This document shows, piece after piece, positions 7,948 to 14,800 of a DNA stretch of 43,610 nucleotides (positions are counted from its first letter, which is position 1; every line of letters starts with the position of its first letter). The stretch lies in IMG/VR virus record IMGVR_UViG_3300046522_000730, positions 1 to 43,610 of that record. One strand, given 5' to 3'. The notes under the pieces were generated by a model. It searched no databases. It was not told the origin of the DNA and saw only the letters and a list, made by a program, of their open reading frames with translations. The position numbers and the translations under genes are program-made. Origin of the DNA: a virus.

Positions 7948-8642
7948 GCGGCCTCCAGGTTCGCTTCTTTAGCCGCCGGAGCGCGAGGCGCGTCCTTTTT
8001 GCCGAAGGCCGCGCCCCAATAGATATGTGGCGCCGGGTCCTTGGCGTGGGACATCAGCGGCATGATGATCAGCATGAATTCCCGCGCGTCGCAAAATTCT
8101 ACGACCAGGGATGCGGTGGGTCCGGCCTGCCAAAAACGGATGGCGCGCGCCGTGCCTTTGCCGAGCGGATGCGCCTTCGCTGCCAGTTCGTGGTAGCGCA
8201 CGTCGATGGCGTCGGCGCCGCCGGGCAGCAGGCGGTCGAAGGGCGGCATCACCTTGCGCCAGTCGACATAGCCGTTGGCGAGGCCAGTTGAATTCTCGAT
8301 GAGGCATTTTCCCGGCTGCAGGTATAGCTCTTCGAACGTCTGGCCGTCGGAGATGGTGAGGCGTTGCGTCTTCTCGTCAAGGGTGGCTACGGCATCGACA
8401 CTCCCGCGCTTTTTCGCGCCGTGCCGCGCAGCGTCAGCATGCACACTGAACGTCGTCGGCGCCTCGCAGACGGCGGAAACGTCGCGCACGCACATCATGG
8501 TGTGGCCGTTGCAGGCGATCAGCACGGCGCCGCCGTCTTCGTGTGGGGCGATGTGGACGGCATTAAGGTAATATCGAATATCGTGCTTCTGTGCCTTGAA
8601 CGGCAGTAGGTGTTTCAGGTAGGTTGCATTGAACTGGATCAT
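7944..8642 (-). CDS. sliding-clamp (DnaN)-like phage protein
   Basis: 232 residues from the ATG at 8642 (GAGGA seven bases upstream; the frame is open for 48 codons further up but that lies inside the ThiF gene). It begins FNATYLKHLLPF, then LNAVHIAPHEDGGAVLIACNGHTMM, like the beta-clamp repeat N-G-V-x(n)-A-T-D-G-H-R. Later parts resemble clamp features: GYVDWRKVMP (clamps have a Y-P-x-Y-x-x-V-I-P box) and a C-terminus with FMLIIMPL. It is shorter than DnaN (about 366), so probably two domains, not three. It lies next to the PRTRC genes. A role at the replication fork, or as a decoy clamp, is inference. Confidence 0.6.
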   Translation of the reverse strand: MIQFNATYLKHLLPFKAQKHDIRYYLNAVHIAPHEDGGAVLIACNGHTMMCVRDVSAVCEAPTTFSVHADAARHGAKKRGSVDAVATLDEKTQRLTISDGQTFEELYLQPGKCLIENSTGLANGYVDWRKVMPPFDRLLPGGADAIDVRYHELAAKAHPLGKGTARAIRFWQAGPTASLVVEFCDAREFMLIIMPLMSHAKDPAPHIYWGAAFGKKDAPRAPAAKEANLEAA

Positions 8643-8650
8643 GATTATCC

Positions 8651-9421
8651 TCAAACGGTGATACGAATTTGCTCGGCCGGCGGCTGGTCGGCCGTCTCCT
8701 TGACCTGCATCGCCCGCATGCTGCCGGTGCGCAGGTTCACGAACGCGCCGTGCCAAGTGAGCCGGCCGTGCCGGAAGAACTCCCAAAGGATATGCAGCGC
8801 TGGTGTCACGATCGACTGATTGACGAACAGTTCCTGACGCTCCAGCGCCTCGGCCAGTCCGCAGCTGGGGGTGTCGTCCTCGACGGCCGTCGCGTCGACC
8901 AGCTCGGGCAGCAGGTCGTAGGGGCTGGGTAGGCGCGCGCTGCCGACCGGGCTGGCGCTGACGGCGCGCAGTTCGCCGAACAGTACCTGGCCGTCGGCCG
9001 CGCGGTTGCCCAAGTCCATCAGGTACATCGGGCAGTTGCGCTTGAACGTACGCATGATCTCGTGCCGCGACTTAGCGCTGTCGACGCAAACAATGACGAT
9101 GTCCGCGTTGAGCTTTTGCCAGTCGTAGCGGCCGAAGTACGCCTTCCAGGTCAGACCGAAATACGCGTTGACGCGATTGACCAGGGTGTGCGCCTTGCTC
9201 GCGCCGATGTCGAATGCGCCGAATAGCTGGCGGCCGATGTTGGCCTCGCTCACGGTGTCCGGATCGAAGGCGCAAACGGTCAGGCCCGGGTGGTCCAGCG
9301 CGACCATGGCATGGTTCAGACGCGCGAGGCCTGTGAGCATTTGGGAGCCGTTGCCGCCGCAGCCGACGAGGGCAATCTTGACCTGGTTCTGCAGCAGCTT
9401 GGCGGGAATAAGGTGTGGCAT
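8651..9421 (-). CDS. PRTRC system ThiF-family (E1-like adenylating) protein
   Basis: 256 residues from the ATG at 9421. E1/ThiF nucleotide-binding loop VGCGGNGS (19-26), acidic AFDPD (51-55) for ribose binding, the arginine-finger region NIGRQLF (61-67), and a late cysteine in DDTPSCGLAEALERQ, C187, at the position expected for the thioester Cys. This proline-Ser-Cys-x-Leu-Ala-Glu block is typical of the PRTRC ThiF family. E1-like enzymes adenylate the C-terminal Gly of a ubiquitin-like protein and pass it to an E2. Genes for candidate Ubl (12206-12601), E2 (10238-10978) and JAMM protease (9445-10224) are in the same operon. The reaction has not, to my knowledge, been shown for PRTRC. Confidence 0.85.
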   Translation of the reverse strand: MPHLIPAKLLQNQVKIALVGCGGNGSQMLTGLARLNHAMVALDHPGLTVCAFDPDTVSEANIGRQLFGAFDIGASKAHTLVNRVNAYFGLTWKAYFGRYDWQKLNADIVIVCVDSAKSRHEIMRTFKRNCPMYLMDLGNRAADGQVLFGELRAVSASPVGSARLPSPYDLLPELVDATAVEDDTPSCGLAEALERQELFVNQSIVTPALHILWEFFRHGRLTWHGAFVNLRTGSMRAMQVKETADQPPAEQIRITV

Positions 9422-9444
9422 GAAATTTTCCGTGATCGCGATGG

Positions 9445-10224
9445 TTAGCCGAAGATCTTTTCCGCCGGCACCTGGATGGGCAGGTACAGGCCCAGCACGC
9501 ACAGGCGGAACGCTACCGTCGGCATGTTCTGGTCAAGATTACCGAATACGCCGGCGATCTTCACGGTGCCGGCGTCGTCGCCGTCATCGGTCTCGCTGAA
9601 GAACGCGGGCCCGTGGCCATGACTGTGCAGATCAATCGCGACGCTCTCACTGCCGTCCTCGGCCAGCTCGACCTGTTCATAGCGGATGCTGCTCGCTGTC
9701 GCCTCGCCAATGACCTTGGGCAACTTGATCGACCACTGTTTCAGGTTGCTGTTCCAGATCAGGCTTGCTGCGGATTCGAGCGGCGCCGCCTCCATGGCGT
9801 GCACGGCGAACTCGCGCATCTGCTCAAGTGCGGTGCCCAGCTGGCCGAACGCCAGCTCCACCTTGTTCGCAAGCAGGCCATAGGGGATGCGCACCGAAGT
9901 ATGCTCGGCCAAGCGGTGGATGAAGTGGAGCCATGGCCGGCGCACTTCCAGATAGAGGCCGTCGGCGGCCAGCAGGAAGCGGTGGCCAGCATCCTGCAGC
10001 GGGTGGAACGCACTGTGCGCTGGTACCGCCGCGATAGGGGCGGCCTTCAGCAGCGCCACGTCCAGCTGGAATTTCTCGGCATCGATGTTCTGTTCGTCGA
10101 CCGCCAGCACCATTGGGCGCTGTTCTGCGATCGCGCGCTCGGTTTGTTCCGCGAAGGCGGCATACGATGCGCGCGTGATGTCGAGCAGCTCGTCAAATTT
10201 CATGATCAGGTCTTGGCCGTTCAT
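9445..10224 (-). CDS. PRTRC system protein A (JAMM/JAB metalloprotease-like)
   Basis: 259 residues from the ATG at 10224, preceded by GAGGA. The C-terminal half has an exact JAMM motif: H200-S-H202, then seven residues, S210, two residues, D213 (HSHGHGPAFFSETD). This binds zinc in deubiquitinases such as Rpn11 and in bacterial JAB proteases. The N-terminal half has no recognised fold. Protein A of PRTRC cassettes is known as the Mov34/MPN/JAB member. With E1-, E2- and Ubl-like neighbours it is the expected peptidase that would mature or remove the Ubl tag. All metal ligands of the HxH-S-D core are present, so it is probably an active enzyme. Confidence 0.82.
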   Translation of the reverse strand: MNGQDLIMKFDELLDITRASYAAFAEQTERAIAEQRPMVLAVDEQNIDAEKFQLDVALLKAAPIAAVPAHSAFHPLQDAGHRFLLAADGLYLEVRRPWLHFIHRLAEHTSVRIPYGLLANKVELAFGQLGTALEQMREFAVHAMEAAPLESAASLIWNSNLKQWSIKLPKVIGEATASSIRYEQVELAEDGSESVAIDLHSHGHGPAFFSETDDGDDAGTVKIAGVFGNLDQNMPTVAFRLCVLGLYLPIQVPAEKIFG

Positions 10225-10237
10225 ACTGGATCCTCGG

Positions 10238-10978
10238 TTAAATTTCGTTGCGGTTGGATGAAGCGATCCGTTCGATCGCAGTTTTCAAAGTGGCTTTGGC
10301 CTGCTTCAGCGCGCGGCGCATAGCCACGGCATCGGCGTTTTCGAGCTGATCGAGCCACAGCTGGCGCATGCCGCCGCGATACTTCACGGCGCTGGCGTGA
10401 TTCGGATGGGTGAAGTGGCTGCGGTAGAACGCATCCTCGTATTGCCCGATAGCGTCGCTGCTCGGCGCCGCCGGCATCTTGATATTCCCGACGCAGATCC
10501 TTCCGTCCGGGCTGACGTTGAAATGGGGCGAGTGGAACAGGGGCGTGCTCAAATCGGGGCGCACCGAATCGCGCAGCGCGAAGACGTGCCAGCTGTACGG
10601 CTGCGCGACGAACACGAGCGCCGGGTGCGCGACAAGTCCATCCTGGTCGCCGATGCCGCCGTCGTCGCCCTTGAACCACGCTTTGCGCACCACGGCCGGT
10701 GCCCACCAGGCCATCATGTTCGGCGCCGTGTACAGGAGGTTTTCCGGCACGAAGCCAGCGTAGGCGGTAGCGGCATCGACGGCCTTCGCGAACTTGCTCA
10801 GACTCGCGCGGCTCAGCGGCACACCGGCGCCGATGATCGAGCGGCTCGGCATTTCGGCGTCGACCTCCACGGCATGCGTCGTTGCGTACACGCTGCCGCG
10901 GTCCGACTCATACAGCAGCACGGCGGTCTTCAGCTGCAGCGTTTCCTCGCTGCTGGATAGCAAGCGGACCTTACTCAT
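10238..10978 (-). CDS. PRTRC system protein B (E2-like)
   Basis: 246 residues, start overlapping the stop of protein F by four bases (ATGA). The segment LFHSPHFNVSPDGRICVGNI at about 147-166 resembles the active-site region of ubiquitin-conjugating enzymes (HPNV...G-x-I-C-L), with C162 as candidate catalytic Cys. A following aromatic helix (YEDAFYRSHFTHP) is conserved in PRTRC protein B. Known: protein B always sits with ThiF and protein A in PRTRC cassettes. The E2-like reading comes from the motif and the gene context, and needs a structural model to settle. Confidence 0.78.
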   Translation of the reverse strand: MSKVRLLSSSEETLQLKTAVLLYESDRGSVYATTHAVEVDAEMPSRSIIGAGVPLSRASLSKFAKAVDAATAYAGFVPENLLYTAPNMMAWWAPAVVRKAWFKGDDGGIGDQDGLVAHPALVFVAQPYSWHVFALRDSVRPDLSTPLFHSPHFNVSPDGRICVGNIKMPAAPSSDAIGQYEDAFYRSHFTHPNHASAVKYRGGMRQLWLDQLENADAVAMRRALKQAKATLKTAIERIASSNRNEI

Positions 10979-12006
10979 ACTGGTTCTCCAATCAATTCAA
11001 TAAGTCGCTCGGCCAGAGCCGCCAGCTGGAGGATCTGCTCGGTGCGCGCCGCGTATTTCTGGAACGCGGCACCGTTAAGTTCTAGCGGATAGCTGTCGAT
11101 GAATTCGACGCACTCACCACCCTGATAGGCGAGATCGACCGCTTCGTCGATCGCTTTCCCGATCACGCCGGGGCATGTCCAAAGCAGCACCATGCAGCCG
11201 CCGACCATCTCGTGACCGGTGCGGTGCGCGCCGACTTCCGGTGGCCGAAGCGTGAAGGTGCTGCAGGACGCGAAGGCGGACAGGGAATCGCACGCTGCAA
11301 TCACGTCTCGGGCGAACGGCGTCGTGGCCGCCGCCACTAGGGAGGCCTTGGGCAAGGCTTGACGTGGGGTGGTTACCCATCGCGGCATGTGCTCATAGAA
11401 TCGCTCACGGGTCATGATATCGCTGTCGCGCAGCACTTCCTCGGCCGTCTCGTAACCGTTGTCCACGCGGAATTGCTCGATCAGATCCGCATCGTTTTCC
11501 GAATGGTTCCACCAGAGCCACTCCGCCCATTCCACGGCGCGCCACGGGTCCAGCGCGTTTGGCAGATGCATGCAGGTGTGCAGCAAAACCGCGAGGACCT
11601 CCTGACCGAAGCCTGGCAGGAGGCCCTCCAGTTCGAGGAGGCGGCGCTGCAGCGTCCAGCGCGGCACCTCGAAATCGCTGTGCTGGCTGATGCAGAACCA
11701 TGCGACTGGCGGGGAGTCCTTTTGCTCGTGGCGGCCGGTGAGGTCATCCAGCTCCTGCACGTGCAACGTCCACCGGAAGTACTTCATCGGGTTCCGTTCG
11801 TTCAGCTCGGTCCACCAGGTGCCGAGCGCCTGTTCTACCAGCTTGTGTTCGTGCGCGCCCGGCTCCGCAAACATGCTGTCGGTGATCAGCTCCGCATCAA
11901 TCAGAGCGATCGCCAGCGGCGTCGCCAAAATCGCCTCACCGGGGATGTGGTAGCGCGTCGGCACCTCCCTGGTGATTGCTGGGAGGGACAGGGCATGCGA
12001 CATCAT
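10975..12006 (-). CDS. PRTRC system protein F
   Basis: 343 residues from the ATG-ATG at 12006/12003, which overlaps the stop of the small upstream gene (ATGA); the longer open frame to 12330 overlaps the protein C gene and is not used. The N-terminus SLPAITREVPTRYHIP is the usual start of PRTRC protein F, and the length fits. It is a soluble protein with many Trp residues (for example EWAEWLWWNHSEND) and no catalytic motif I recognise. Function unknown. Its place between the Ubl-like and E2-like genes ties it to the same pathway. Confidence 0.75.
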   Translation of the reverse strand: MMSHALSLPAITREVPTRYHIPGEAILATPLAIALIDAELITDSMFAEPGAHEHKLVEQALGTWWTELNERNPMKYFRWTLHVQELDDLTGRHEQKDSPPVAWFCISQHSDFEVPRWTLQRRLLELEGLLPGFGQEVLAVLLHTCMHLPNALDPWRAVEWAEWLWWNHSENDADLIEQFRVDNGYETAEEVLRDSDIMTRERFYEHMPRWVTTPRQALPKASLVAAATTPFARDVIAACDSLSAFASCSTFTLRPPEVGAHRTGHEMVGGCMVLLWTCPGVIGKAIDEAVDLAYQGGECVEFIDSYPLELNGAAFQKYAARTEQILQLAALAERLIELIGEPV

Positions 12007-12203
12007 GGGAGCACCCCTTGTGTTGCTGCCGGCGCGAGCAGGCGAGCGCCGTCGTGAAAGCTGTCCATCGCGACGATGCGCTGAATAGCGCGCGCGGTCG
12101 CATCGGTCGCTTGGGCGCGCGTGATCACGTTGAGCCGCTTCTTCCCAGGTGCGAGCGTGCCCGCTGTGCGCAGGCGGGCGAGGGCGGTTTCGCGGGTCAG
12201 CAT
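12003..12203 (-). CDS. small PRTRC-operon protein of unknown function
   Basis: 66 residues, basic N-terminal half (ETALARLRTAGTLAPGKKRL) and no recognised domain. It starts three bases after the protein C stop and ends in an ATGA overlap with protein F, so it is almost certainly translated in line with them. It is not one of the named PRTRC proteins that I know. It might be a small partner of protein F. Confidence 0.6.
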   Translation of the reverse strand: MLTRETALARLRTAGTLAPGKKRLNVITRAQATDATARAIQRIVAMDSFHDGARLLAPAATQGVLP

Positions 12204-12205
12204 GA

Positions 12206-12601
12206 TCAGGCGGCCGACGCGGTGCAGTGCTTGCTGTGCAGGCCCAGCAGGCGCATGCGGGCGTCGCAGTCGATCTTGACGACTTCGTTCCGCGCCAGCG
12301 ATTCCTGCAGGTCCTTGATGAATTCCGCATCGCCCGTGTCCAGCCAGTTCGCGTGCAGCAGCTCGGCGACGTCGCTGATCATGTCGGCCAGGTTGGCGCC
12401 GCCCTTGGTGCCCACCGCGCGGCGGAAGGTGTAGATGGTCTTGTTGCCGATCTGCTTCGGACCCTCGATATCGGCGCTGACGATCTCGGGATAGACGTTC
12501 GCGTAGAAGTCGCGCACCTGGATCAGGGGCATGGACGGCATCGGGTCGGCCAGGCGTACGCCGTTGTAGCTGAATTCGCGTTCGAGTTGGTGGATTTCCA
12601 T
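12206..12601 (-). CDS. PRTRC system protein C (ubiquitin-like) with a C-terminal extension
   Basis: 131 residues, AAGGAG upstream of the ATG. Residues 1-67 match PRTRC protein C well: REFSYNGVRLADPMP, QVRDFYANVYPEIVSA, IEGPKQIGNKTIYTFRRAVG, then TKGG. Aravind and co-workers relate this family to ubiquitin-like beta-grasp proteins. Known members usually end just after this TKG. Here about 63 residues follow G67-G68: a helical, partly acidic segment (LADMISDVAELLHANW) and a Cys/His tail. So this is either a fusion or a pro-form needing cleavage after the Gly pair. The JAMM protease-like protein A gene is in the same operon. Confidence 0.8.
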   Translation of the reverse strand: MEIHQLEREFSYNGVRLADPMPSMPLIQVRDFYANVYPEIVSADIEGPKQIGNKTIYTFRRAVGTKGGANLADMISDVAELLHANWLDTGDAEFIKDLQESLARNEVVKIDCDARMRLLGLHSKHCTASAA

Positions 12602-12611
12602 GCGAGGCTCC

Positions 12612-13121
12612 TTAGAAAAGGTCGAGGGTCACGGTGTCGACGGCCGGTGCGGACGCCGGTGCTGGCGTCGGGGCTGGGGAGGGTGCTGGTGCAGGAGCGT
12701 CCGTCGCTGCTGCCGCTGCGGGCGTCGGGGCGGCGCCGCTGCCGGCCGGTGCGGATGCCGGCGCTGACGCATTGCGCGGCTTGCGCGGGGGCTTGTCTTC
12801 TTTTGGCTTGGCCTGGTTGGCGCGCGCTTTGCGGCCCGGCGCGCCTTCGCCTTCGCTCTCGTCGTCATCGTTGTCTGCAGCTGCTTGCGCCTGCTCGATC
12901 AGGGAGCGCTTCGGCGCTTGCCAGATGCCGATGGCCGCGGCGAAATCGGCGTCCAGCTCGTCGGCAGAGCCGGTCAGCACCAGAGGCTTGAGGGCGTGAG
13001 CTTTGGGCTTGTCTCCGGCATAGGTGGGGGTGATGCTGACGCGCAGCTGGTCGTCGTCCGTGCCGGCGATGACGATCATCAGCGTGGCATTTTGCGCGAG
13101 CGCATTCAATGCTTTGAACAT
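12612..13121 (-). CDS. PRTRC system protein E
   Basis: 169 residues from the ATG at 13121, with AGAAGGA upstream. The start MFKALNALAQNATLMIVIAG and the later LVLTGSADELDADF are characteristic of PRTRC protein E. Residues about 85-160 are low-complexity, rich in Ala and Pro and with a charged KARANQAKPKEDKPPRKPR patch, probably disordered. The protein ends VTLDLF, close to the bacterial sliding-clamp-binding consensus QL(S/D)LF. Function of the family is unknown. Confidence 0.78.
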   Translation of the reverse strand: MFKALNALAQNATLMIVIAGTDDDQLRVSITPTYAGDKPKAHALKPLVLTGSADELDADFAAAIGIWQAPKRSLIEQAQAAADNDDDESEGEGAPGRKARANQAKPKEDKPPRKPRNASAPASAPAGSGAAPTPAAAAATDAPAPAPSPAPTPAPASAPAVDTVTLDLF

Positions 13122-13159
13122 GGCGGTCCTTCTAAGGTTGGTGGTGGGTGGTGCGGGTC

Positions 13160-13348
13160 TTAATCGTTGTCGTTCGCTTGCAGCTTCTTCGGATCGAACC
13201 TGGACCGGTTGCGCATGTGCTTCCGCGCCACCGCGTACAGCGTCGCCTTCAGGTTCGGCACCTTGAGCATGTCGTCCAGGGACATCGCGTTGCGGCATTG
13301 GCGGTGCGCTATCTCCAGCGCGGCGCGGTCGGGTTCGATGCGGGCCAT
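13160..13348 (-). CDS. small basic phage protein of unknown function
   Basis: 62 residues from the ATG at 13348, two bases after the stop of the gene upstream. The sequence is basic and helical (LEIAHRQCRNAMSLDDML, then VARKHMRNRSRFDPKKLQ). It could bind nucleic acid, but there is no clear helix-turn-helix. The longer open frame to 13495 overlaps two better-supported small genes, so I used the internal ATG. Confidence 0.55.
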   Translation of the reverse strand: MARIEPDRAALEIAHRQCRNAMSLDDMLKVPNLKATLYAVARKHMRNRSRFDPKKLQANDND

Positions 13349-13350
13349 GG

Positions 13351-13452
13351 TCAAAATCCTTGCGTCGTCACCCGGACGGCGTGGGCGAAGGCGCGCGCAA
13401 TGCCGAAGCCGCAGCGTCGGAAGTGGAGATAGCAGTGATAGATGGTGGTCAT
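13351..13452 (-). CDS. 33-residue phage micro-protein
   Basis: Starts in an ATGA overlap with the gene upstream and ends two bases before the next ATG. Begins MTTIYHCYLHFRRCGFGIAR, with two Cys. Such tight chaining in the leftward operon argues for translation, but the protein is too short to recognise, and the call rests on spacing alone. Confidence 0.4.
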   Translation of the reverse strand: MTTIYHCYLHFRRCGFGIARAFAHAVRVTTQGF

Positions 13453-13601
13453 TTCGCACCTGGGTATGGCTTGACCGAAATACCGCAGGCGCCATACTTG
13501 CGGGCGGCCTGCTCGGCTACCGCTGCGCTGGTGGTGCCGACCGCGAAGTAGTCCAGATCCGGCTTGCCGAGGCGGCGAATAGTCACGGTGTAGGCGCTCA
13601 T
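13449..13601 (-). CDS. 50-residue phage protein of unknown function
   Basis: Translated by hand: starts MSAYTVTIRRLGKPDLDYFA, continues through an Ala-rich helix (SAAVAEQAARKYGACG) and ends ISVKPYPGAK. It looks like a short beta-beta-alpha-beta unit. The start shares one base with the preceding stop (TGATG) and the end overlaps the next start (ATGA). Small proteins of this type are common at the start of early operons in phages of Burkholderiales; no function is known to me. Confidence 0.55.
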   Translation of the reverse strand: MSAYTVTIRRLGKPDLDYFAVGTTSAAVAEQAARKYGACGISVKPYPGAK

Positions 13602-13798
13602 CACGCCGCCCGGATGTTGATGACGCGCTCAAAGGCACCCTTTGCAGCATTGAGCTTTGGCTGCCAATATTCGACGTTCTTGCTATCGGCCATCGACTTC
13701 GACATCGCATCGATATGCGATCGCAGGGCGACGCAAATCTCGAACGTGTCTTCTTCGGTCAGGGCATTGAGTGCTGCGGCGCGGCTGGTGTCCGGCAT
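13601..13798 (-). CDS. first gene of the leftward early operon, unknown function
   Basis: 65 residues from the ATG at 13798, which has GGAG six bases upstream; an ATG four codons earlier (13810) has no ribosome site. Helical, with LTEEDTFEICVALRSHIDAM and an Ala-rich C-terminus. The predicted leftward promoter would start transcription near 13826, about 28 bases before this ATG. First-gene position suggests immediate-early expression. No family recognised. Confidence 0.6.
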   Translation of the reverse strand: MPDTSRAAALNALTEEDTFEICVALRSHIDAMSKSMADSKNVEYWQPKLNAAKGAFERVINIRAA

Positions 13799-13832
13799 TT
13801 GGATCTCCATCGATTGTTGCTGCGATGGATGA

Positions 13833-13861
13833 ATATTAAGCTGACTTCAGTTTTAAATCAA
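13833..13861 (-). promoter_or_regulatory. leftward early promoter (PL-like)
   Basis: On the minus strand: TTGATT (13856-13861), 17-base spacer, TAATAT (13833-13838). It faces the accessory/PRTRC/integrase operon. Two operator-like sites overlap the -10 and -35 elements, in the same way as at the rightward promoter. Confidence 0.75.
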
Positions 13862-13892
13862 GCTGTCTTGTATAAATAAATTAAGTCAACTT
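13838..13892. promoter_or_regulatory. left operator cluster (OL-like), three AAG-N4-CTT sites
   Basis: AAGCTGACTT (13838-13847), AAGCTGTCTT (13860-13869) and AAGTCAACTT (13883-13892). Their starts are 22 and 23 bases apart, about two helical turns. The first touches the -10 of the leftward promoter and the second touches its -35. The same motif recurs at the rightward promoter, so these are the probable sites for the CI-like and Cro-like proteins. Confidence 0.65.
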
Positions 13893-13926
13893 TTTTCTTC
13901 AGTTGGGAATCTATTGTTATGGACGT

Positions 13927-13949
13927 AAAAAAGCCCGCAGAGCGGGCTT
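13927..13949 (-). terminator. rho-independent terminator after the repressor gene
   Basis: On the minus strand an eight-base-pair stem (AAGCCCGC/GCGGGCTT, three-base loop) runs into a T tract. It is 54 bases past the repressor stop and shields the leftward promoter from repressor transcription. Confidence 0.85.
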
Positions 13950-14002
13950 GGAAGGAGGGAGTGGAGTTGGTCAGCTATAGGCTATTTTCCGTCCGATAGC
14001 GT

Positions 14003-14731
14003 CTAGAAGTGATCTCCCTCGCGCCGCACGACGCGACCGACAATAATGCATTCTGCACCTTGGCAAACGCGTCGGTAGAAGCGTCGTTGGTCTGCGTTGT
14101 CCGAAAGAAGCCACCATTTTCCTTCATCGCGCGACAGGCGTTTAACGACAGCCTCTCCATCGTAGTTCACGGCGAAAACGCCGTTATCGGTTGGACTTTT
14201 ATCTGCAAGATTTATCACCACTGTGTCGTCTTCGTAAAATGTCGGCTCCATGCTTTCTCCCCGCACCTGCATGGCGATGAGATGAGCCGGGTCTAGGCCG
14301 CGACGCTCCACCCATTTGCGCGAAAGGCCTACTGTCCCCCCATCTCGCGAATCTGACTCCGCCTGAAATCCTGTAATGCCGGCTTGTAGACGTAGTTTTA
14401 CCATTGGAATCAGGTACTGGCCAGGCGTCTCCTCATCTGTGAGAACAATCGTCCGCGCGCTGGCAAGGCTTGAGTCACCTGGCCTACCAGGTACAGGCTC
14501 TCCTACTCCTTTCTCCAGCCAGACTGGGTCGACGCTGAGAAACGCGCCAACCTTTCGTGCCTGCTCCGCGCTAATTCCGTTGGTGTCCGCAAGCCAATAC
14601 CCAACAGCAGTTGGAGATACCTCCGCCACCTTGGCAATTGCTGCCTGCGTGATTTTTTCTTTCGTTGCCCGCGAGGTACGTTTTCGCTCGATGGCCCATC
14701 GAAGTCGGTCTGATAAGAGAGATGTATTCAT
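14003..14731 (-). CDS. CI-like phage repressor (HTH plus S24 peptidase)
   Basis: 242 residues. N-terminal helix-turn-helix of the XRE/CI type (about 25-70: TQAAIAKVAEVSPTAVGYWL). C-terminal LexA/CI-type autoprotease: cleavage site A117-G118 in LQAGITGF, nucleophile S160 in RGESMEPT, general base K197 in AVVKRL. RecA-stimulated self-cleavage and SOS induction are expected from these residues. It is divergent from the Cro-like gene, with operators between. No ribosome site is visible before its ATG, which is also common for CI made from a maintenance promoter. Followed by its own terminator. Confidence 0.92.
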   Translation of the reverse strand: MNTSLLSDRLRWAIERKRTSRATKEKITQAAIAKVAEVSPTAVGYWLADTNGISAEQARKVGAFLSVDPVWLEKGVGEPVPGRPGDSSLASARTIVLTDEETPGQYLIPMVKLRLQAGITGFQAESDSRDGGTVGLSRKWVERRGLDPAHLIAMQVRGESMEPTFYEDDTVVINLADKSPTDNGVFAVNYDGEAVVKRLSRDEGKWWLLSDNADQRRFYRRVCQGAECIIVGRVVRREGDHF

Positions 14732-14757
14732 TTAGGTAGCTTAACAATTTAGCCGTC

Positions 14758-14789
14758 AAGTTGGCTTGACATTTAAGTGAAGTGAACTT
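14758..14789. promoter_or_regulatory. right operator cluster (OR-like), two AAG-N4-CTT sites
   Basis: AAGTTGGCTT (14758-14767, within the longer repeat GTCAAG-N4-CTTGAC) and AAGTGAACTT (14780-14789), 22 bases apart. One overlaps the -35 and one the -10 of the rightward promoter. A weaker version, TAGGTAGCTT, lies at 14733-14742 next to the repressor start. Confidence 0.65.
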
Positions 14790-14794
14790 AATCT
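14766..14794 (+). promoter_or_regulatory. rightward early promoter (PR-like)
   Basis: TTGACA (14766-14771), 17-base spacer, TAATCT (14789-14794). Only six bases separate the -10 from the Cro-like ATG at 14801, so the transcript would begin at or next to the start codon. Confidence 0.8.
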
Positions 14795-14800
14795 TCGGGT

